NCBI RefSeq assembly: GCF_014196515.1
Contig: NZ_JACIDV010000016.1
Coordinates: 37,782-101,781, forward strand
Direction: 5' to 3'
DNA: 64,000 nt
Source of the DNA: Rhizobium skierniewicense
GTDB taxonomy: Bacteria > Pseudomonadota > Alphaproteobacteria > Rhizobiales > Rhizobiaceae
Position numbers and translations under genes: made by a program. Within the stretch, counting starts at the first letter, position 1. Every line of letters begins with the position of its first letter. Below the pieces are notes generated by a model, which saw nothing but the letters and a program-made list of their open reading frames with translations, made no database searches and was not told the origin of the DNA. Shown here one piece after another: positions 21,964-40,146 of the stretch.

Positions 21964-22029
21964 TCGTGGCTCTCCATTCCTGTCCCGTAAAGGGAATAAA
22001 CTCTAAATTTCGTTTGGGGCGTACCCCGA

Positions 22030-24129
22030 TCACTTCTGACCGGAGTACTTTGCCTGGATTTCCGTAGCAACGTTGCTTGGAACCGGCGAATAGTGATCGA
22101 AGGTCATCGAATACTGCGCGCGGCCCTGGGACATGGAGCGCAGGTTGTCGACGTATTTGAACATGTTGGCCAGTGGCACATGCGCGTTGATAACAACGGC
22201 AATACCGCGGCTCTCCTGACCCTGGATCTGACCGCGACGCGAGTTCAGATCGCCGATAACGTCACCGACGTAATCTTCAGGCGTAACAACCTCAACCTTC
22301 ATCATCGGCTCGAGAAGCTGTGCACCAGCCTTCTTCGCTGCTTCACGGAAGCAGGCACGCGACGCGATTTCGAACGCCAGAACCGAGGAGTCAACGTCGT
22401 GGTATGCGCCGTCGATCAAGGTTGCCTTGACACCCAACATTGGGAAGCCAGCGAGCGGACCGGAAGACAGGACGCTTTCGATACCCTTCTGAACGCCCGG
22501 GATGTATTCCTTCGGAACAGCACCACCAACGATCTTGGACTCGAACTTGAAATCTTCGCCGTCCGGGTTTGGTTCGAAAACGATCTTCACACGAGCGAAC
22601 TGACCGGTACCACCGGACTGCTTCTTGTGTGTGTAATCTTCTTCGTGCTGACGCGTGATCGTTTCACGGTAAGCAACCTGCGGAGCACCAACGGTAGCTT
22701 CGACCTTGAACTCGCGACGCATACGGTCAACGAGAATATCGAGGTGAAGTTCGCCCATGCCGGCAATGATCGTCTGACCGGATTCTTCATCCGTCTTGAC
22801 GCGGAACGATGGATCTTCAGCAGCCAGGCGGTTAAGCGCGAGGCCCATCTTTTCCTGGTCGCCCTTGGTCTTCGGTTCGATCGCGATCTGGATAACCGGC
22901 TCAGGGAATTCCATGCGCTCAAGGATAACTGGCTTCAGGGGATCGCAAAGCGTGTCGCCTGTCGTCGTTTCCTTGAGGCCAGCCAGAGCAACGATGTCGC
23001 CAGCAAAGGCTTCTTCGATGTCTTCGCGCGAGTTGGAGTGCATCTGAAGCATACGGCCGACGCGCTCGCGCTTGTCCTTGACCGTGTTGATGACAGAAGT
23101 ACCCTTTTCGAGCTTGCCCGAATAGATGCGTGCGAAGGTGAGCGAACCAACGAAGGGGTCGTTCATGATCTTGAATGCGAGCATGGAAAGCGGCTCGCTG
23201 TCATCAGGATGACGTTCGATTTCGGCTTCTGTCTTGAAGTCGATGCCCTTGATCGCAGGAATGTCGAGCGGCGAAGGCAGGTAATCGCAAACGGCGTCGA
23301 GAAGGGGCTGAACGCCCTTGTTCTTGAACGCGGTACCGCAGAACATCGGATGGAACTTCACGTCGATGGTGCCGCGGCGAACAAGAGCACGGATCTTGTC
23401 ATTGTCGGGCATTTCGCCGTTCAGGTAGGCTTCCATTGCTTCTTCATCGATATCGACGACCTGTTCGATCATCTTCTCGCGATATTCAGCTGCCTTTTCC
23501 TTCATGTCGTCAGGGATTTCGACAACATCCCACTGAGCGCCAAGCGACTCGTCGCGCCAGATCAGAGCGTTCATTTCGATCAGATCGATCACGCCCTTGA
23601 ATTCTGTTTCCGCACCGATTGGAAGCTGCATGACAACAGCGATAGCACCGAGACGAGTCTTGATCATTTCTACCGAGCGGTAGAAGTCAGCACCGGTCTT
23701 GTCCATCTTGTTGCAGAAGATCATCCGCGGAACGTTGTACTTTTCAGCCTGACGCCAGACGGTTTCCGTCTGCGGCTCTACACCGGCGTTGGCATCGAGA
23801 AGCGCGATCGCACCATCGAGAACGCGCAGCGAACGTTCAACTTCAATCGTGAAGTCAACGTGGCCGGGGGTGTCAATAATGTTGAAACGGCGCATCTTGC
23901 CATCGCGACCCTTCCAGAAGGTCGTGGTGGCAGCAGAGGTAATGGTGATACCACGCTCCTGCTCCTGTTCCATCCAGTCCATCGTGGCTGCGCCATCATG
24001 AACTTCGCCGATCTTGTGCGACTTGCCGGTGTAATAAAGAATACGCTCGGTGGTCGTCGTCTTACCGGCGTCGATATGCGCCATGATACCGAAATTGCGG
24101 TAGTCTTCGATTTTATATTCGCGAGCCAT
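22030..24129 (-). CDS. fusA: Elongation factor G
   Basis: Translocase GTPase of translation, also acting in ribosome recycling. 699 aa. G domain: [15 protein letters not shown] (17-31), [29 protein letters not shown]. Domains II-V follow, with the domain IV/V region containing [20 protein letters not shown] and the C-terminus [20 protein letters not shown]. Start is 27 bases after rpsG. A very long open frame on the opposite strand is a codon-bias shadow. Confidence 0.98.
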   Translation of the reverse strand: MAREYKIEDYRNFGIMAHIDAGKTTTTERILYYTGKSHKIGEVHDGAATMDWMEQEQERGITITSAATTTFWKGRDGKMRRFNIIDTPGHVDFTIEVERSLRVLDGAIALLDANAGVEPQTETVWRQAEKYNVPRMIFCNKMDKTGADFYRSVEMIKTRLGAIAVVMQLPIGAETEFKGVIDLIEMNALIWRDESLGAQWDVVEIPDDMKEKAAEYREKMIEQVVDIDEEAMEAYLNGEMPDNDKIRALVRRGTIDVKFHPMFCGTAFKNKGVQPLLDAVCDYLPSPLDIPAIKGIDFKTEAEIERHPDDSEPLSMLAFKIMNDPFVGSLTFARIYSGKLEKGTSVINTVKDKRERVGRMLQMHSNSREDIEEAFAGDIVALAGLKETTTGDTLCDPLKPVILERMEFPEPVIQIAIEPKTKGDQEKMGLALNRLAAEDPSFRVKTDEESGQTIIAGMGELHLDILVDRMRREFKVEATVGAPQVAYRETITRQHEEDYTHKKQSGGTGQFARVKIVFEPNPDGEDFKFESKIVGGAVPKEYIPGVQKGIESVLSSGPLAGFPMLGVKATLIDGAYHDVDSSVLAFEIASRACFREAAKKAGAQLLEPMMKVEVVTPEDYVGDVIGDLNSRRGQIQGQESRGIAVVINAHVPLANMFKYVDNLRSMSQGRAQYSMTFDHYSPVPSNVATEIQAKYSGQK

Positions 24130-24156
24130 AACGGACTGCCTTTCGGATCGTTTAGA

Positions 24157-24645
<489 letters not shown>

Positions 24646-24705
24646 TTAGGGACGCTTTACCACGCGGAGAACCTCGCGCAGCGCCTGAATTTGTTCGAAC
24701 CCGAA

Positions 24706-25077
24706 TTACTTCGGACGCTTCGCACCATACTTGGAGCGGCGCTGCTTGCGGTTCTTGACGCCCTGCGTATCGAGAACACCACGGATGACGTGGTAACGAA
24801 CGCCTGGCAAGTCCTTTACGCGGCCGCCACGGATCATGACAACGGAGTGTTCCTGAAGGTTATGGCCTTCACCTGGAATGTAACCGATGACTTCAAAACC
24901 GTTGGTGAGGCGGATCTTGGCAACCTTACGAAGAGCCGAGTTAGGCTTCTTAGGGGTCGTTGTGTAAACGCGTGTGCAAACGCCGCGCTTCTGTGGGTTT
25001 TCCTGCAGTGCAGGAACCTTATTGCGCTTTACCTGTGCCTGACGTGGCTTGCGGATCAGCTGGTTTACGGTAGGCAT
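24706..25077 (-). CDS. rpsL: 30S ribosomal protein S12
   Basis: Decoding-centre protein. 123 aa from [20 protein letters not shown]. The streptomycin-contact loops [15 protein letters not shown] and [18 protein letters not shown] have the wild-type lysines, so no ribosomal streptomycin resistance is predicted. First gene of the str cluster, with a leader of about 260 bases from a candidate promoter. Confidence 0.98.
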   Translation of the reverse strand: MPTVNQLIRKPRQAQVKRNKVPALQENPQKRGVCTRVYTTTPKKPNSALRKVAKIRLTNGFEVIGYIPGEGHNLQEHSVVMIRGGRVKDLPGVRYHVIRGVLDTQGVKNRKQRRSKYGAKRPK

Positions 25078-25574
25078 ATAACCATCCCTTGCAAAAACTA
25101 CTTTAGCCACCCTCACGGATGGCGGTTATACCGTTTCCGGCAACGACGCACGCATGGCTTCATGCATAAATCGTGGCCCTATCCGTTTTTGACGGATGGA
25201 CCACCAAGAGCAGAGGACGTAAATCCTACGTCTTGCATGCAACAATCGTGTCTCGTACGTGTTTTTGGACCCTTGTTTGAGGCAATCTCTGGAACGAGTC
25301 GTTCCAGAAAGCCAAACCTCACATTGGTTCCGATGGCGGGCGTACTACTGTTTTACCCCGCTTTCGTCAAGGGCGATTCAACATTTAGTCCCCGCGCACG
25401 CGCCCTGGACGCCTTTGGCATACAGGATTTCGAAAGCCTATAACATAATGTCCCTCCCCGTGCACGCTTTTCCCAATCTCACCTTTGGCTTTTGCGAAAA
25501 GCGGTCTATTGATTCCCTCAAGGCGAGGGCTCGTGCCACCGCCAGACGATTATAACCAGAAAAGGAATCGCGTC
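25078..25574 (-). other. 497-base divergent region upstream of rpsL
   Basis: No gene is seen. It contains the candidate str promoter (25342-25370), a 9-bp palindrome TCTGGAACG / CGTTCCAGA at 25288-25308 and a smaller inverted repeat GGACGTA / TACGTCT at 25215-25233, both in the transcribed leader. These could be control structures for rpsL. The other half serves the divergent gene at 25575. Confidence 0.5.
25342..25370 (-). promoter_or_regulatory. Candidate sigma-70 promoter of the str operon
   Basis: Minus strand TTGACG, 17 bases, TAGTAC. The -35 lies in the CTTGAC context common in rhizobia. Predicted start near 25335, giving a leader of about 258 bases before rpsL. Confidence 0.5.
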
Positions 25575-25868
25575 ATGATTACAGAACCAGACAACGACAA
25601 CGGACGCGACGACGCCATGGTCTTCATCGTCATCGGCAAGGCCTATGAGCGTGAAGGCGACGACGGCATCGATATCCACGTCATCCTCAAGGCGCCTGAT
25701 GACGACAGCGCCGTGCGTGAAGCCCTGAACGCGCTCTCCGAAGAAGGCTTCCTCGAAGCTGACCTCGACCAGATCGGCATGCTGACCGACATTCCCGACG
25801 AGGAACCCCATGCGTCGGCCTATCAGGGCGCGCTTGAGGGGGAAGTGGCGATTATCCGGTTTGCTTGA
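25575..25868 (+). CDS. Small conserved acidic protein, unknown function
   Basis: 97-aa, strongly acidic cytoplasmic protein with no signal or membrane helix. AAAGGA eight bases before this ATG supports it over an upstream in-frame start. Sequence features are VFIVIGKAYEREGDDGIDIH and DDDSAVREALNALSEEGFLE, which read as an alternating beta-alpha fold. It is divergent from rpsL and codon use matches the core genome, so it is probably a resident gene. No function can be assigned; I do not know a named family for it. Confidence 0.75.
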   Translation: MITEPDNDNGRDDAMVFIVIGKAYEREGDDGIDIHVILKAPDDDSAVREALNALSEEGFLEADLDQIGMLTDIPDEEPHASAYQGALEGEVAIIRFA

Positions 25869-25901
25869 GGAAATGTTGGGCGCGCTGGATTGCCAGTGCG
25901 C

Positions 25902-26231
25902 TCAAGCAACGCCGACGAAGACTGCCAGTGATCTCGTGACCGAAAGCATCATGTCGTCGCCAACGTGACCGAATACTGGCCGTGACTTATTTCGCAGCAT
26001 AGTCATGGACATGTCGATCATCACCTGAGATGGCTTGGTCAATCCGTTTCAAGATGAAGGCTAACCTGTGACTGTAACGCGTATGAACGTTGCGTCAACC
26101 AGTGTGCCAGAAAGCAACAACACTGTAACCGTTGCTGTATCTGAAAAGTAATCAGCTTGAATGATCAAGGCAGGGCGTGGCTTGCCAAAACCACTTGAAA
26201 CAGACATCGTTACGATATCCCCTCGCCTCAC
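25902..26231 (-). pseudogene. MazF/PemK-type toxin, inactivated by two stops
   Basis: Reading from a GTG that overlaps the antitoxin stop by four bases, the frame gives RRGDIVTMSVSSGFGKPRPA, then LIIQADYFSDTATVTVLLLS, the typical start of a MazF-like endoribonuclease. It meets TAG at 26061-26063 and TGA at 26049-26051, after 56 residues. Past these stops the same frame continues with family-like sequence (NGLTKPSQVMIDMSMTM, then RPVFGHVGDDMM and SLAVFVGVA) to a natural TGA, 110 codons in all. No frameshift is needed. The catalytic N-terminal RPALI segment is intact but the C-terminal half is cut off, so the toxin is probably dead unless readthrough occurs. Neither stop looks like a sequencing artefact by itself, but raw reads could decide. 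Confidence 0.85.
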
Positions 26232-26416
26232 TCAGAAACGTCATCATCCAGATCAGCCATCGCGTCGTTCGCAAAGACCAGTTTTGCCTGACGGCGGCAC
26301 TCTTCAGTAAAGCCAGCGCAGCGCGTGTCTGGAACCCAATTCTGCGATGGGCGAAGGCCAGACGCGCGAAGAGCGTCATGACGCTTCTGTACACGATGGT
26401 TGAAAGGCGTCGGCAT
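26228..26416 (-). CDS. MazE-family antitoxin (DUF3018 type)
   Basis: 62-aa protein starting MPTPFNHRVQKRHDALRASG, then LRPSQNWVPDTRCAGFTEEC, which matches the alphaproteobacterial MazE-like antitoxin family that pairs with PemK/MazF toxins. The N-terminal half should bind DNA and autoregulate; the C-terminal acidic tail (ADLDDDVSE) would wrap the toxin. Its TGA overlaps the toxin GTG by four bases, the usual coupled arrangement. The frame is open, so the antitoxin may still be made although its toxin gene is broken. The tail is shorter than I would expect for the family. Confidence 0.75.
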   Translation of the reverse strand: MPTPFNHRVQKRHDALRASGLRPSQNWVPDTRCAGFTEECRRQAKLVFANDAMADLDDDVSE

Positions 26417-26593
26417 GATAGCCCCCGGTTTTCGTCACATGTAACAATACAGCCAGATTTAATTTTCTAAATTTCTCAGTGAGATCTTCACCTTCCATCA
26501 ATCTCGGCATGAACGCCGCATTCTCGCAAGCCGGATTTATCCTCCCTCCTGCTGACTACCCCACCTGACCCATTGAACCGGCACGAAACAAAA

Positions 26594-26619
26594 AAACGCC
26601 CGGATCACTCCGGGCGTTT
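26594..26619 (-). terminator. Rho-independent terminator after rpoC
   Basis: Perfect 10-bp stem AAACGCCCGG / CCGGGCGTTT with loop ATCACT, followed on the minus strand by a T run. About 50 bases after the rpoC stop. Confidence 0.92.
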
Positions 26620-26668
26620 CCATTTAGACCAGACTGAGCCTCTTTCGAGGCCCCTGCCCCAACAACCA

Positions 26669-30877
<4,209 letters not shown>

Positions 30878-31016
30878 GCCTGTCTCCTTAGGGGTTTGGC
30901 CCCTTGCTTGCATCTGGCGCGGTGCTGTGCCGGTCACCGACCAATGCCTAAAACATGATTAACCGCAAAATGCGGCGGAAGTTTCTACCGTCAAGGTCAA
31001 ACCTTTCGGGCGAAAC

Positions 31017-31044
31017 GGGCAGGCACCTTTTAAAGTGCCTGCCC
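31017..31044 (-). repeat. Hairpin between rpoB and rpoC
   Basis: Perfect 10-bp inverted repeat GGGCAGGCAC / GTGCCTGCCC with an 8-base loop, 11 bases after the rpoB stop. No U-run follows on the minus strand (GTTTCGCC), so RNA processing or stabilisation is likelier than termination. Confidence 0.55.
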
Positions 31045-31054
31045 TTCGTGTTTC

Positions 31055-35194
<4,140 letters not shown>

Positions 35195-35356
35195 CGTCGC
35201 TCCTTTAAAATTGCATCCGGGCCTGCAACGGACGGGAACCGCTGGCCAGTCGATCCCGTCAATCCAATGAGTGTCTTCAATCTCGTTTCACGTCCCGAAC
35301 AGTAAGGCCGGATTGCCTTTACAGCGCGGTTCGAAACCATTCTCTTGAAGAACCCA

Positions 35357-35392
35357 TTACCCAAAAGCCATTTTCACGCGGCTTTTGGGTAA
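35357..35392 (-). terminator. Hairpin between rplL and rpoB (attenuator position)
   Basis: Perfect 13-bp stem TTACCCAAAAGCC / GGCTTTTGGGTAA with a 10-base loop, about 60 bases after the rplL stop. E. coli has a partial terminator at the same place between rplL and rpoB; here the strand lacks a clear U-run, so strength is uncertain. Confidence 0.55.
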
Positions 35393-35452
35393 AAAGTTCG
35401 GTGGAAGATATCAGGAGACGGCGCGAGCGCCGCCCCCCAAAATAATCCAGGA

Positions 35453-35827
<375 letters not shown>

Positions 35828-35885
35828 GATATAGTTCCTTTAATTCGGTTCGAACCGGTTTGAATAATTACAGCGAAAAACCGCC

Positions 35886-36404
35886 TTAAGCGGCTTCGTC
35901 CTTCTTTGAGTAAGCCGAGAACACACGAGCAAGCTGGCTTGCTGGTGCTGCGACAACCGTAGCGATGCGTGTTGCAGGGGCGTTGAGGAGGCCCAGCAGC
36001 TTTCCACGCAGCTCGTCCAGCGAAGGCAGGGTCGCAAGCGACTTGACTGCTTCGGCGTTGAGCGTGGTTGCGCCCATGGCACCGCCGAGAACAACGACTT
36101 TGTCGTTGGTCTTTGCGAAATCCATGACGACTTTCGGAGCAATCATAGGGTCAGTGCTGTATGCAATCAGCGTCTGTCCCTTGAAGAGATCAATGATCCC
36201 TTCCGACTCCGTACCCTGAAGAGCGATCTTGGCCAGGCGGTTCTTCGCGACCTTGACGGTGCCGCCAGCAGCACGCATTTTCGAACGAAAATCGTTCATC
36301 TGCGCAACTGTGACACCGGCATAGTGGGCCACGACAACTGAACCAGAAGCCTTGAAGACTTCATTCAGCTCCGTGACGAATTCGCGTTTTTCCGCTCTTT
36401 CCAC
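35886..36404 (-). CDS. rplJ: 50S ribosomal protein L10
   Basis: Stalk base that anchors L7/L12; the L10-L12 complex represses its own mRNA in E. coli. 172 aa: [60 protein letters not shown] and a C-terminal helix that binds L12. 358 bases after rplA, a gap long enough for its own promoter and a regulatory leader. Confidence 0.98.
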   Translation of the reverse strand: MERAEKREFVTELNEVFKASGSVVVAHYAGVTVAQMNDFRSKMRAAGGTVKVAKNRLAKIALQGTESEGIIDLFKGQTLIAYSTDPMIAPKVVMDFAKTNDKVVVLGGAMGATTLNAEAVKSLATLPSLDELRGKLLGLLNAPATRIATVVAAPASQLARVFSAYSKKDEAA

Positions 36405-36762
36405 TGTCTGTCTCCAGTAGATGGGAACACATTGAACTGTGAACCCATCGGGTTTGCCTTTGCCTCAAGAGATTCTGTTCCCAAAATCTCAAGCGACGCT
36501 TGAGGATCCTGTCCCCCGCTCTGTCGCCGCAAACGGCTTCAGGCACAGGCACATCAGGTTCGAACCGGATTATTAAGCATCCTTGGATGCGAAAATCCGG
36601 GCCTTACCCGTCTCATGCAGGCTGAATGATTAAGGCCCAGATCCCTGAGGAAATAAGCCACCTACAATCTCGGACAGGAGTTCCAGGTTTCCCTGGAAAT
36701 TTCCGACCCTTTCGAGCCGGAAATCTGGTTTGCCGCGCCTCAAAAGAGACGCGGCGAATTCT
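36405..36762 (-). other. 358-base rplA-rplJ spacer
   Basis: No gene is seen. Near rplA lies a GC-rich imperfect hairpin (36732-36755, GCCGCG...CGCGGC with AAAA loop) that may end rplKA. Several smaller stem-loops (for example GCATCC TT GGATGC at 36587-36600) lie in the likely rplJ leader, where L10 control would be expected. No convincing -35/-10 was found. Confidence 0.5.
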
Positions 36763-37458
36763 TTAAGCAGTCACCGACGAAGGCTCGATGCGAACGCCTG
36801 GACCCATGGTCGAGGAGATGGCAACGCGCTTGACGTAGTTACCCTTGGCGCCAGCTGGCTTTGCCTTGATGACGGCGTCAGCGAAAGCCTTGATGTTTTC
36901 TTCGAGTGCCTTGGCATCGAAGGAAGCCTTGCCGATACCGGCGTGTACGATACCGGCCTTTTCGACGCGGAATTCAACAGCACCGCCCTTGGAAGCCTTA
37001 ACGGCTCCAGCAACGTCCATCGTAACCGTACCAACCTTTGGGTTCGGCATCATGCCACGTGGGCCGAGAACCTTACCGAGGCGACCGACGAGCGGCATCA
37101 TGTCAGGCGTTGCGATCACGCGGTCGAAGTCGATCTTGCCGCCCTGAACAATTTCCAGCAGGTCTTCTGCACCAACGATGTCTGCACCAGCAGCCTTGGC
37201 TTCATCAGCCTTGGCACCACGAGCAAATACGGCAACGCGAACGTCACGGCCTGTGCCATTTGGCAGGTTTACCACGCCGCGAACCATCTGGTCTGCGTGA
37301 CGTGGATCGACGCCCAGATTCATCGAAACTTCAACAGTCTCGTCAAACTTGGCGACAGCCCGTTCCTTAACCATCGAAATGGCATCGGTCAGGACATAAA
37401 GTGTCTTTGGATCAACGCCTTCGCGGATCTTCTGTACGCGCTTTGCAAGCTTTGCCAT
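36763..37458 (-). CDS. rplA: 50S ribosomal protein L1
   Basis: L1-stalk protein that moves E-site tRNA out; in E. coli it represses rplKA translation. 231 aa from [14 protein letters not shown]; a TTG two codons upstream overlaps the rplK stop and is less likely. Signatures: [38 protein letters not shown]. Two bases after the rplK stop, so coupled. Confidence 0.97.
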   Translation of the reverse strand: MAKLAKRVQKIREGVDPKTLYVLTDAISMVKERAVAKFDETVEVSMNLGVDPRHADQMVRGVVNLPNGTGRDVRVAVFARGAKADEAKAAGADIVGAEDLLEIVQGGKIDFDRVIATPDMMPLVGRLGKVLGPRGMMPNPKVGTVTMDVAGAVKASKGGAVEFRVEKAGIVHAGIGKASFDAKALEENIKAFADAVIKAKPAGAKGNYVKRVAISSTMGPGVRIEPSSVTA

Positions 37459-37460
37459 GA

Positions 37461-37892
37461 TCAACCCACCACTTCCAGGCCCATGGCGCGGGCAGAGCCC
37501 TCAACCATAGCCATTGCGCCTTCGATATTGGCCGCATTCAGATCCTTCATCTTGGCTTCGGCAATTGTCTTGACCTGAGCCTTGGTGATGGAACCGACCT
37601 TGGCACCCTTACCAGGTGTCTTGGAACCGGCAGTGATCTTTGCTTCCTTCTTCAGCCAATATGTCATTGGCGGCTGCTTCATGATGAAGGTGAAGGACTT
37701 GTCCTGGTAATAGGTGATGACGACCGGAATCGGCATACCTTTTTCCATTTCCTGCGTGGCGGCATTGAACGCCTTGCAGAATTCCATGATGTTAACGCCA
37801 CGCTGACCAAGCGCCGGGCCGATTGGCGGGGACGGGTTTGCCGATCCTGCCTTGACCTGAAGCTTGAGCTGGCCTGCAATTTTCTTAGCCAT
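37461..37892 (-). CDS. rplK: 50S ribosomal protein L11
   Basis: GTPase-centre protein, needed for RelA activation and the thiostrepton target. 143 aa. N-terminal proline-rich region [20 protein letters not shown] and the rRNA-binding domain ([36 protein letters not shown]). 217 bases after nusG; a weak promoter-like TTATAA is seen in that gap near 38040 without a matching -35. Confidence 0.98.
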   Translation of the reverse strand: MAKKIAGQLKLQVKAGSANPSPPIGPALGQRGVNIMEFCKAFNAATQEMEKGMPIPVVITYYQDKSFTFIMKQPPMTYWLKKEAKITAGSKTPGKGAKVGSITKAQVKTIAEAKMKDLNAANIEGAMAMVEGSARAMGLEVVG

Positions 37893-38109
37893 ATCTCTCT
37901 GCCTTTCAAATCGAACCGGTTTCCCGGCTCATATGCCGGTGAAACCGGCGGCTGCGGTTGCGTGGTGCGATCCCTGCCCCGGCTAAGAGCCAGACAATCT
38001 TCCACGCGGCTTTGCGGCAATGCCGCTTCACATCAGCTTATAACACAGGCATTTGCCCGCTTTTCCCGATGTGACACATGAAGAGCGCCTAGGCACCCCT
38101 CAAACTTGA

Positions 38110-38640
38110 TCAGACTTTTTCGACCTGAGCATATTCAAGCTCGACAGGTGTTGCGCGACCAAAGATCGAGACCTCCACCTTGAGGCGCGAACGCTCTTCG
38201 TCAACATCCTGAACAACGCCGTTGAAGGATGCAAACGGGCCATCGGAGACGCGAACCTGTTCGCCGACCTCAAAGGAGACGGAAGACTTCGGACGTTCGA
38301 CGCCTTCCTGAACCTGACCGAGAATACGGTCTGCTTCCGAATCAGGAATAGGAACAGGCTTGTTATCCGAACCCAGAAAACCCGTGACCTTGGGCGTATT
38401 CTTGATGAGGTGATAGGCCTCATCTGTCAGGTTTGCGCGCACCAGCACATAACCTGGAAAGAACTTACGCTCGCTATCGACCTTGCGACCACGACGCACC
38501 TCGACGACCTTTTCAGTCGGAACGAGAATTTTCTCAAAGAGGTGATCAAGGCCCTTTTGGCGGACCTTTTCCTCAATCGACTCGGCGACCTTCTTCTCGA
38601 AATTCGAATACGCCTGAACGATATACCAACGCGCTGCCAT
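38110..38640 (-). CDS. nusG: Transcription termination/antitermination protein NusG
   Basis: Binds RNA polymerase clamp and links it to Rho or to S10. 176 aa: NGN domain (WYIVQAYSNFEKKVAESIEE, FFPGYVLVRANLTDEAYHLI) and C-terminal KOW domain (VGEQVRVSDGPFASFNGVVQ). 21 bases after secE; the two form one transcript. Confidence 0.97.
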   Translation of the reverse strand: MAARWYIVQAYSNFEKKVAESIEEKVRQKGLDHLFEKILVPTEKVVEVRRGRKVDSERKFFPGYVLVRANLTDEAYHLIKNTPKVTGFLGSDNKPVPIPDSEADRILGQVQEGVERPKSSVSFEVGEQVRVSDGPFASFNGVVQDVDEERSRLKVEVSIFGRATPVELEYAQVEKV

Positions 38641-38661
38641 CTTTACTCTCCGCTCAATTCG

Positions 38662-38862
38662 TTACCGGCCAAAGCTCAGAACGAGACTGAGCAACCAGCC
38701 AATGAGCTGGTCCGCCGCAAAGAAGAACAGTGCCGCAAAAACGACCATAACCAAAACCATGGCCGTGGAAATCATCGTCTCGCGGCGCGACGGCCAAGTG
38801 ATCTTCGACGTCTCGGCGCGAACCTGCTGCAAAAACGTAAACGGATTGGTTTTGGATGCCAT
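38662..38862 (-). CDS. secE: Preprotein translocase subunit SecE
   Basis: Clamp subunit of SecYEG. 66 aa, the short form with an amphipathic helix (FLQQVRAETSKITWPSRRET) and one membrane helix (MVLVMVVFAALFFFAADQLI). The start MASKTNPF is chosen over an ATG five codons upstream because the family begins there. Upstream of nusG as in nearly all bacteria. Confidence 0.95.
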   Translation of the reverse strand: MASKTNPFTFLQQVRAETSKITWPSRRETMISTAMVLVMVVFAALFFFAADQLIGWLLSLVLSFGR

Positions 38863-38933
38863 TGACTGCCCACGCAATTACGGCACGTAAAGTCGAAATA
38901 ATCGACCCCACGCACCGCGTGTCTATTTTGTCC

Positions 38934-38962
38934 TACATAAACACCGATTCCCTCTTTCACAA
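38934..38962 (-). promoter_or_regulatory. Candidate promoter of secE-nusG
   Basis: Minus strand TTGTGA, 17 bases, TATGTA, about 70 bases before the secE ATG and downstream of tRNA-Trp. Confidence 0.45.
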
Positions 38963-39046
38963 GAGAAAAACGACATTCGGCGAATTTCACCGGTAAACCG
39001 GCACCTCACATGCCATGCAGCGATGCCCCGCGCTTGCGAATGAGGA

Positions 39047-39122
<76 letters not shown>

Positions 39123-39173
39123 AAATTAGAACAATTCGGTGGAACTCTCGATCCACCGCTGTTCTTGACGCTC

Positions 39174-39201
39174 GTTTAAGGCTACGAATCTTGATTGGCA
39201 A
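39174..39201 (-). promoter_or_regulatory. Candidate promoter of tRNA-Trp
   Basis: Minus strand TTGCCA, 16 bases, TTAAAC, about 50 bases before the tRNA 5' end. The same TTAAAC -10 form occurs before tuf copy 2. Confidence 0.35.
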
Positions 39202-39288
39202 GTGTTTTTTTTGCTATTCACATCGCAGAAGAGCCCGAAAGGATAAGCTCTTGTTTCATATTCATGGCATTCTATAGGGGGAGCCATT

Positions 39289-40104
39289 ATGCTCCAGACA
39301 TCTGACGTGCAGGAACCTCAGGCATTCGAAGCCCTCGTGGAACGATATGGTACAATTGCCTTGGTCGCCAACAGCGAGAGCGTCAATATCGACACGATCG
39401 TCAACGCCCTGCCTTCCGATACTCTTTTTGTGTTTTTCACGGGCTGCGCCAAAGTCTTGAGTGCGCCATTTCCACGCGACGCCGTCTTATGTCACCGAAT
39501 GGTGGCTGGCGGTAAACGGTTCTTCAAATCACAAAAGCATTTCGACAGCGCCCGCAGTTTTTTCCCACAAGGCGTCAAGGCCGAGGTTGGCATACTGGCA
39601 GAGAAGGTCGGTATCGAAGACAGCAGGCCTCTCTCGCCACGCCGCAGCGATCTCGTTCCATATATCATTGATTTCGATTATACTTTTGACAATTTTTATC
39701 CTGCCGGACGGATGCCGACGACGGGGTTCGCGCTCGCATTGTGGCTGATCGAATCACGACCCGATACAAAAGTCGTTCTGTGTGGATTTACCGGTGTCGC
39801 CGGGACGAAATTCAATATGTATGCCGAGCACGACTGGACATTCGAACAGACGGTCCTTTCCCTCTTCGCCAAGAATAAACGTATCGTGCGATTGCAGGAA
39901 AGCGATACGGCGACGTCGCAGGACTGGCTTTCGAACGTCAGCCGGCAGTTTCCCGAATTCAATCAGGGAGAGATCGCGCTGGCGGCAGCTCAGGTGCTGG
40001 GAAATCGCTTCACTGGCTTGGAAAGAAGAGTTTCCAAGCTGTGGGATCTCACCAAATGGCAACGGCAGGTCAAACGCGTCCTGTATCTGTTCAAACGGAA
40101 ATGA
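39289..40104 (+). CDS. Putative glycosyltransferase, GT29/sialyltransferase-like
   Basis: 271 aa, no signal or membrane helix. GGGGAG precedes the ATG. Three spaced segments resemble the motifs of family GT29: IALVANSESVNI near residue 24 (like the VGNS start of the L-motif), PTTGFALALWLIESRP followed by VVLCGFTG (like the S-motif), and HDWTFE (HX4E, like the VS motif). In that family these bind CMP-sugar and supply the catalytic histidine. The C-terminus is basic and helical (KWQRQVKRVLYLFKRK), which could touch the membrane. It converges on another glycosyltransferase-like gene, suggesting a surface-polysaccharide role. The assignment is by motif reading only. Confidence 0.55.
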   Translation: MLQTSDVQEPQAFEALVERYGTIALVANSESVNIDTIVNALPSDTLFVFFTGCAKVLSAPFPRDAVLCHRMVAGGKRFFKSQKHFDSARSFFPQGVKAEVGILAEKVGIEDSRPLSPRRSDLVPYIIDFDYTFDNFYPAGRMPTTGFALALWLIESRPDTKVVLCGFTGVAGTKFNMYAEHDWTFEQTVLSLFAKNKRIVRLQESDTATSQDWLSNVSRQFPEFNQGEIALAAAQVLGNRFTGLERRVSKLWDLTKWQRQVKRVLYLFKRK

Positions 40105-40114
40105 TGCGGGCGAA

Positions 40115-40130
40115 TGCGCCGTAAGGCGCA
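40115..40130. terminator. Short hairpin between convergent genes
   Basis: TGCGCC GTAA GGCGCA in the 42-base gap between two convergent stops; may end transcription from both sides, but has no T tract. Confidence 0.35.
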
Positions 40131-40146
40131 CTCACTCTCTTCGCCA

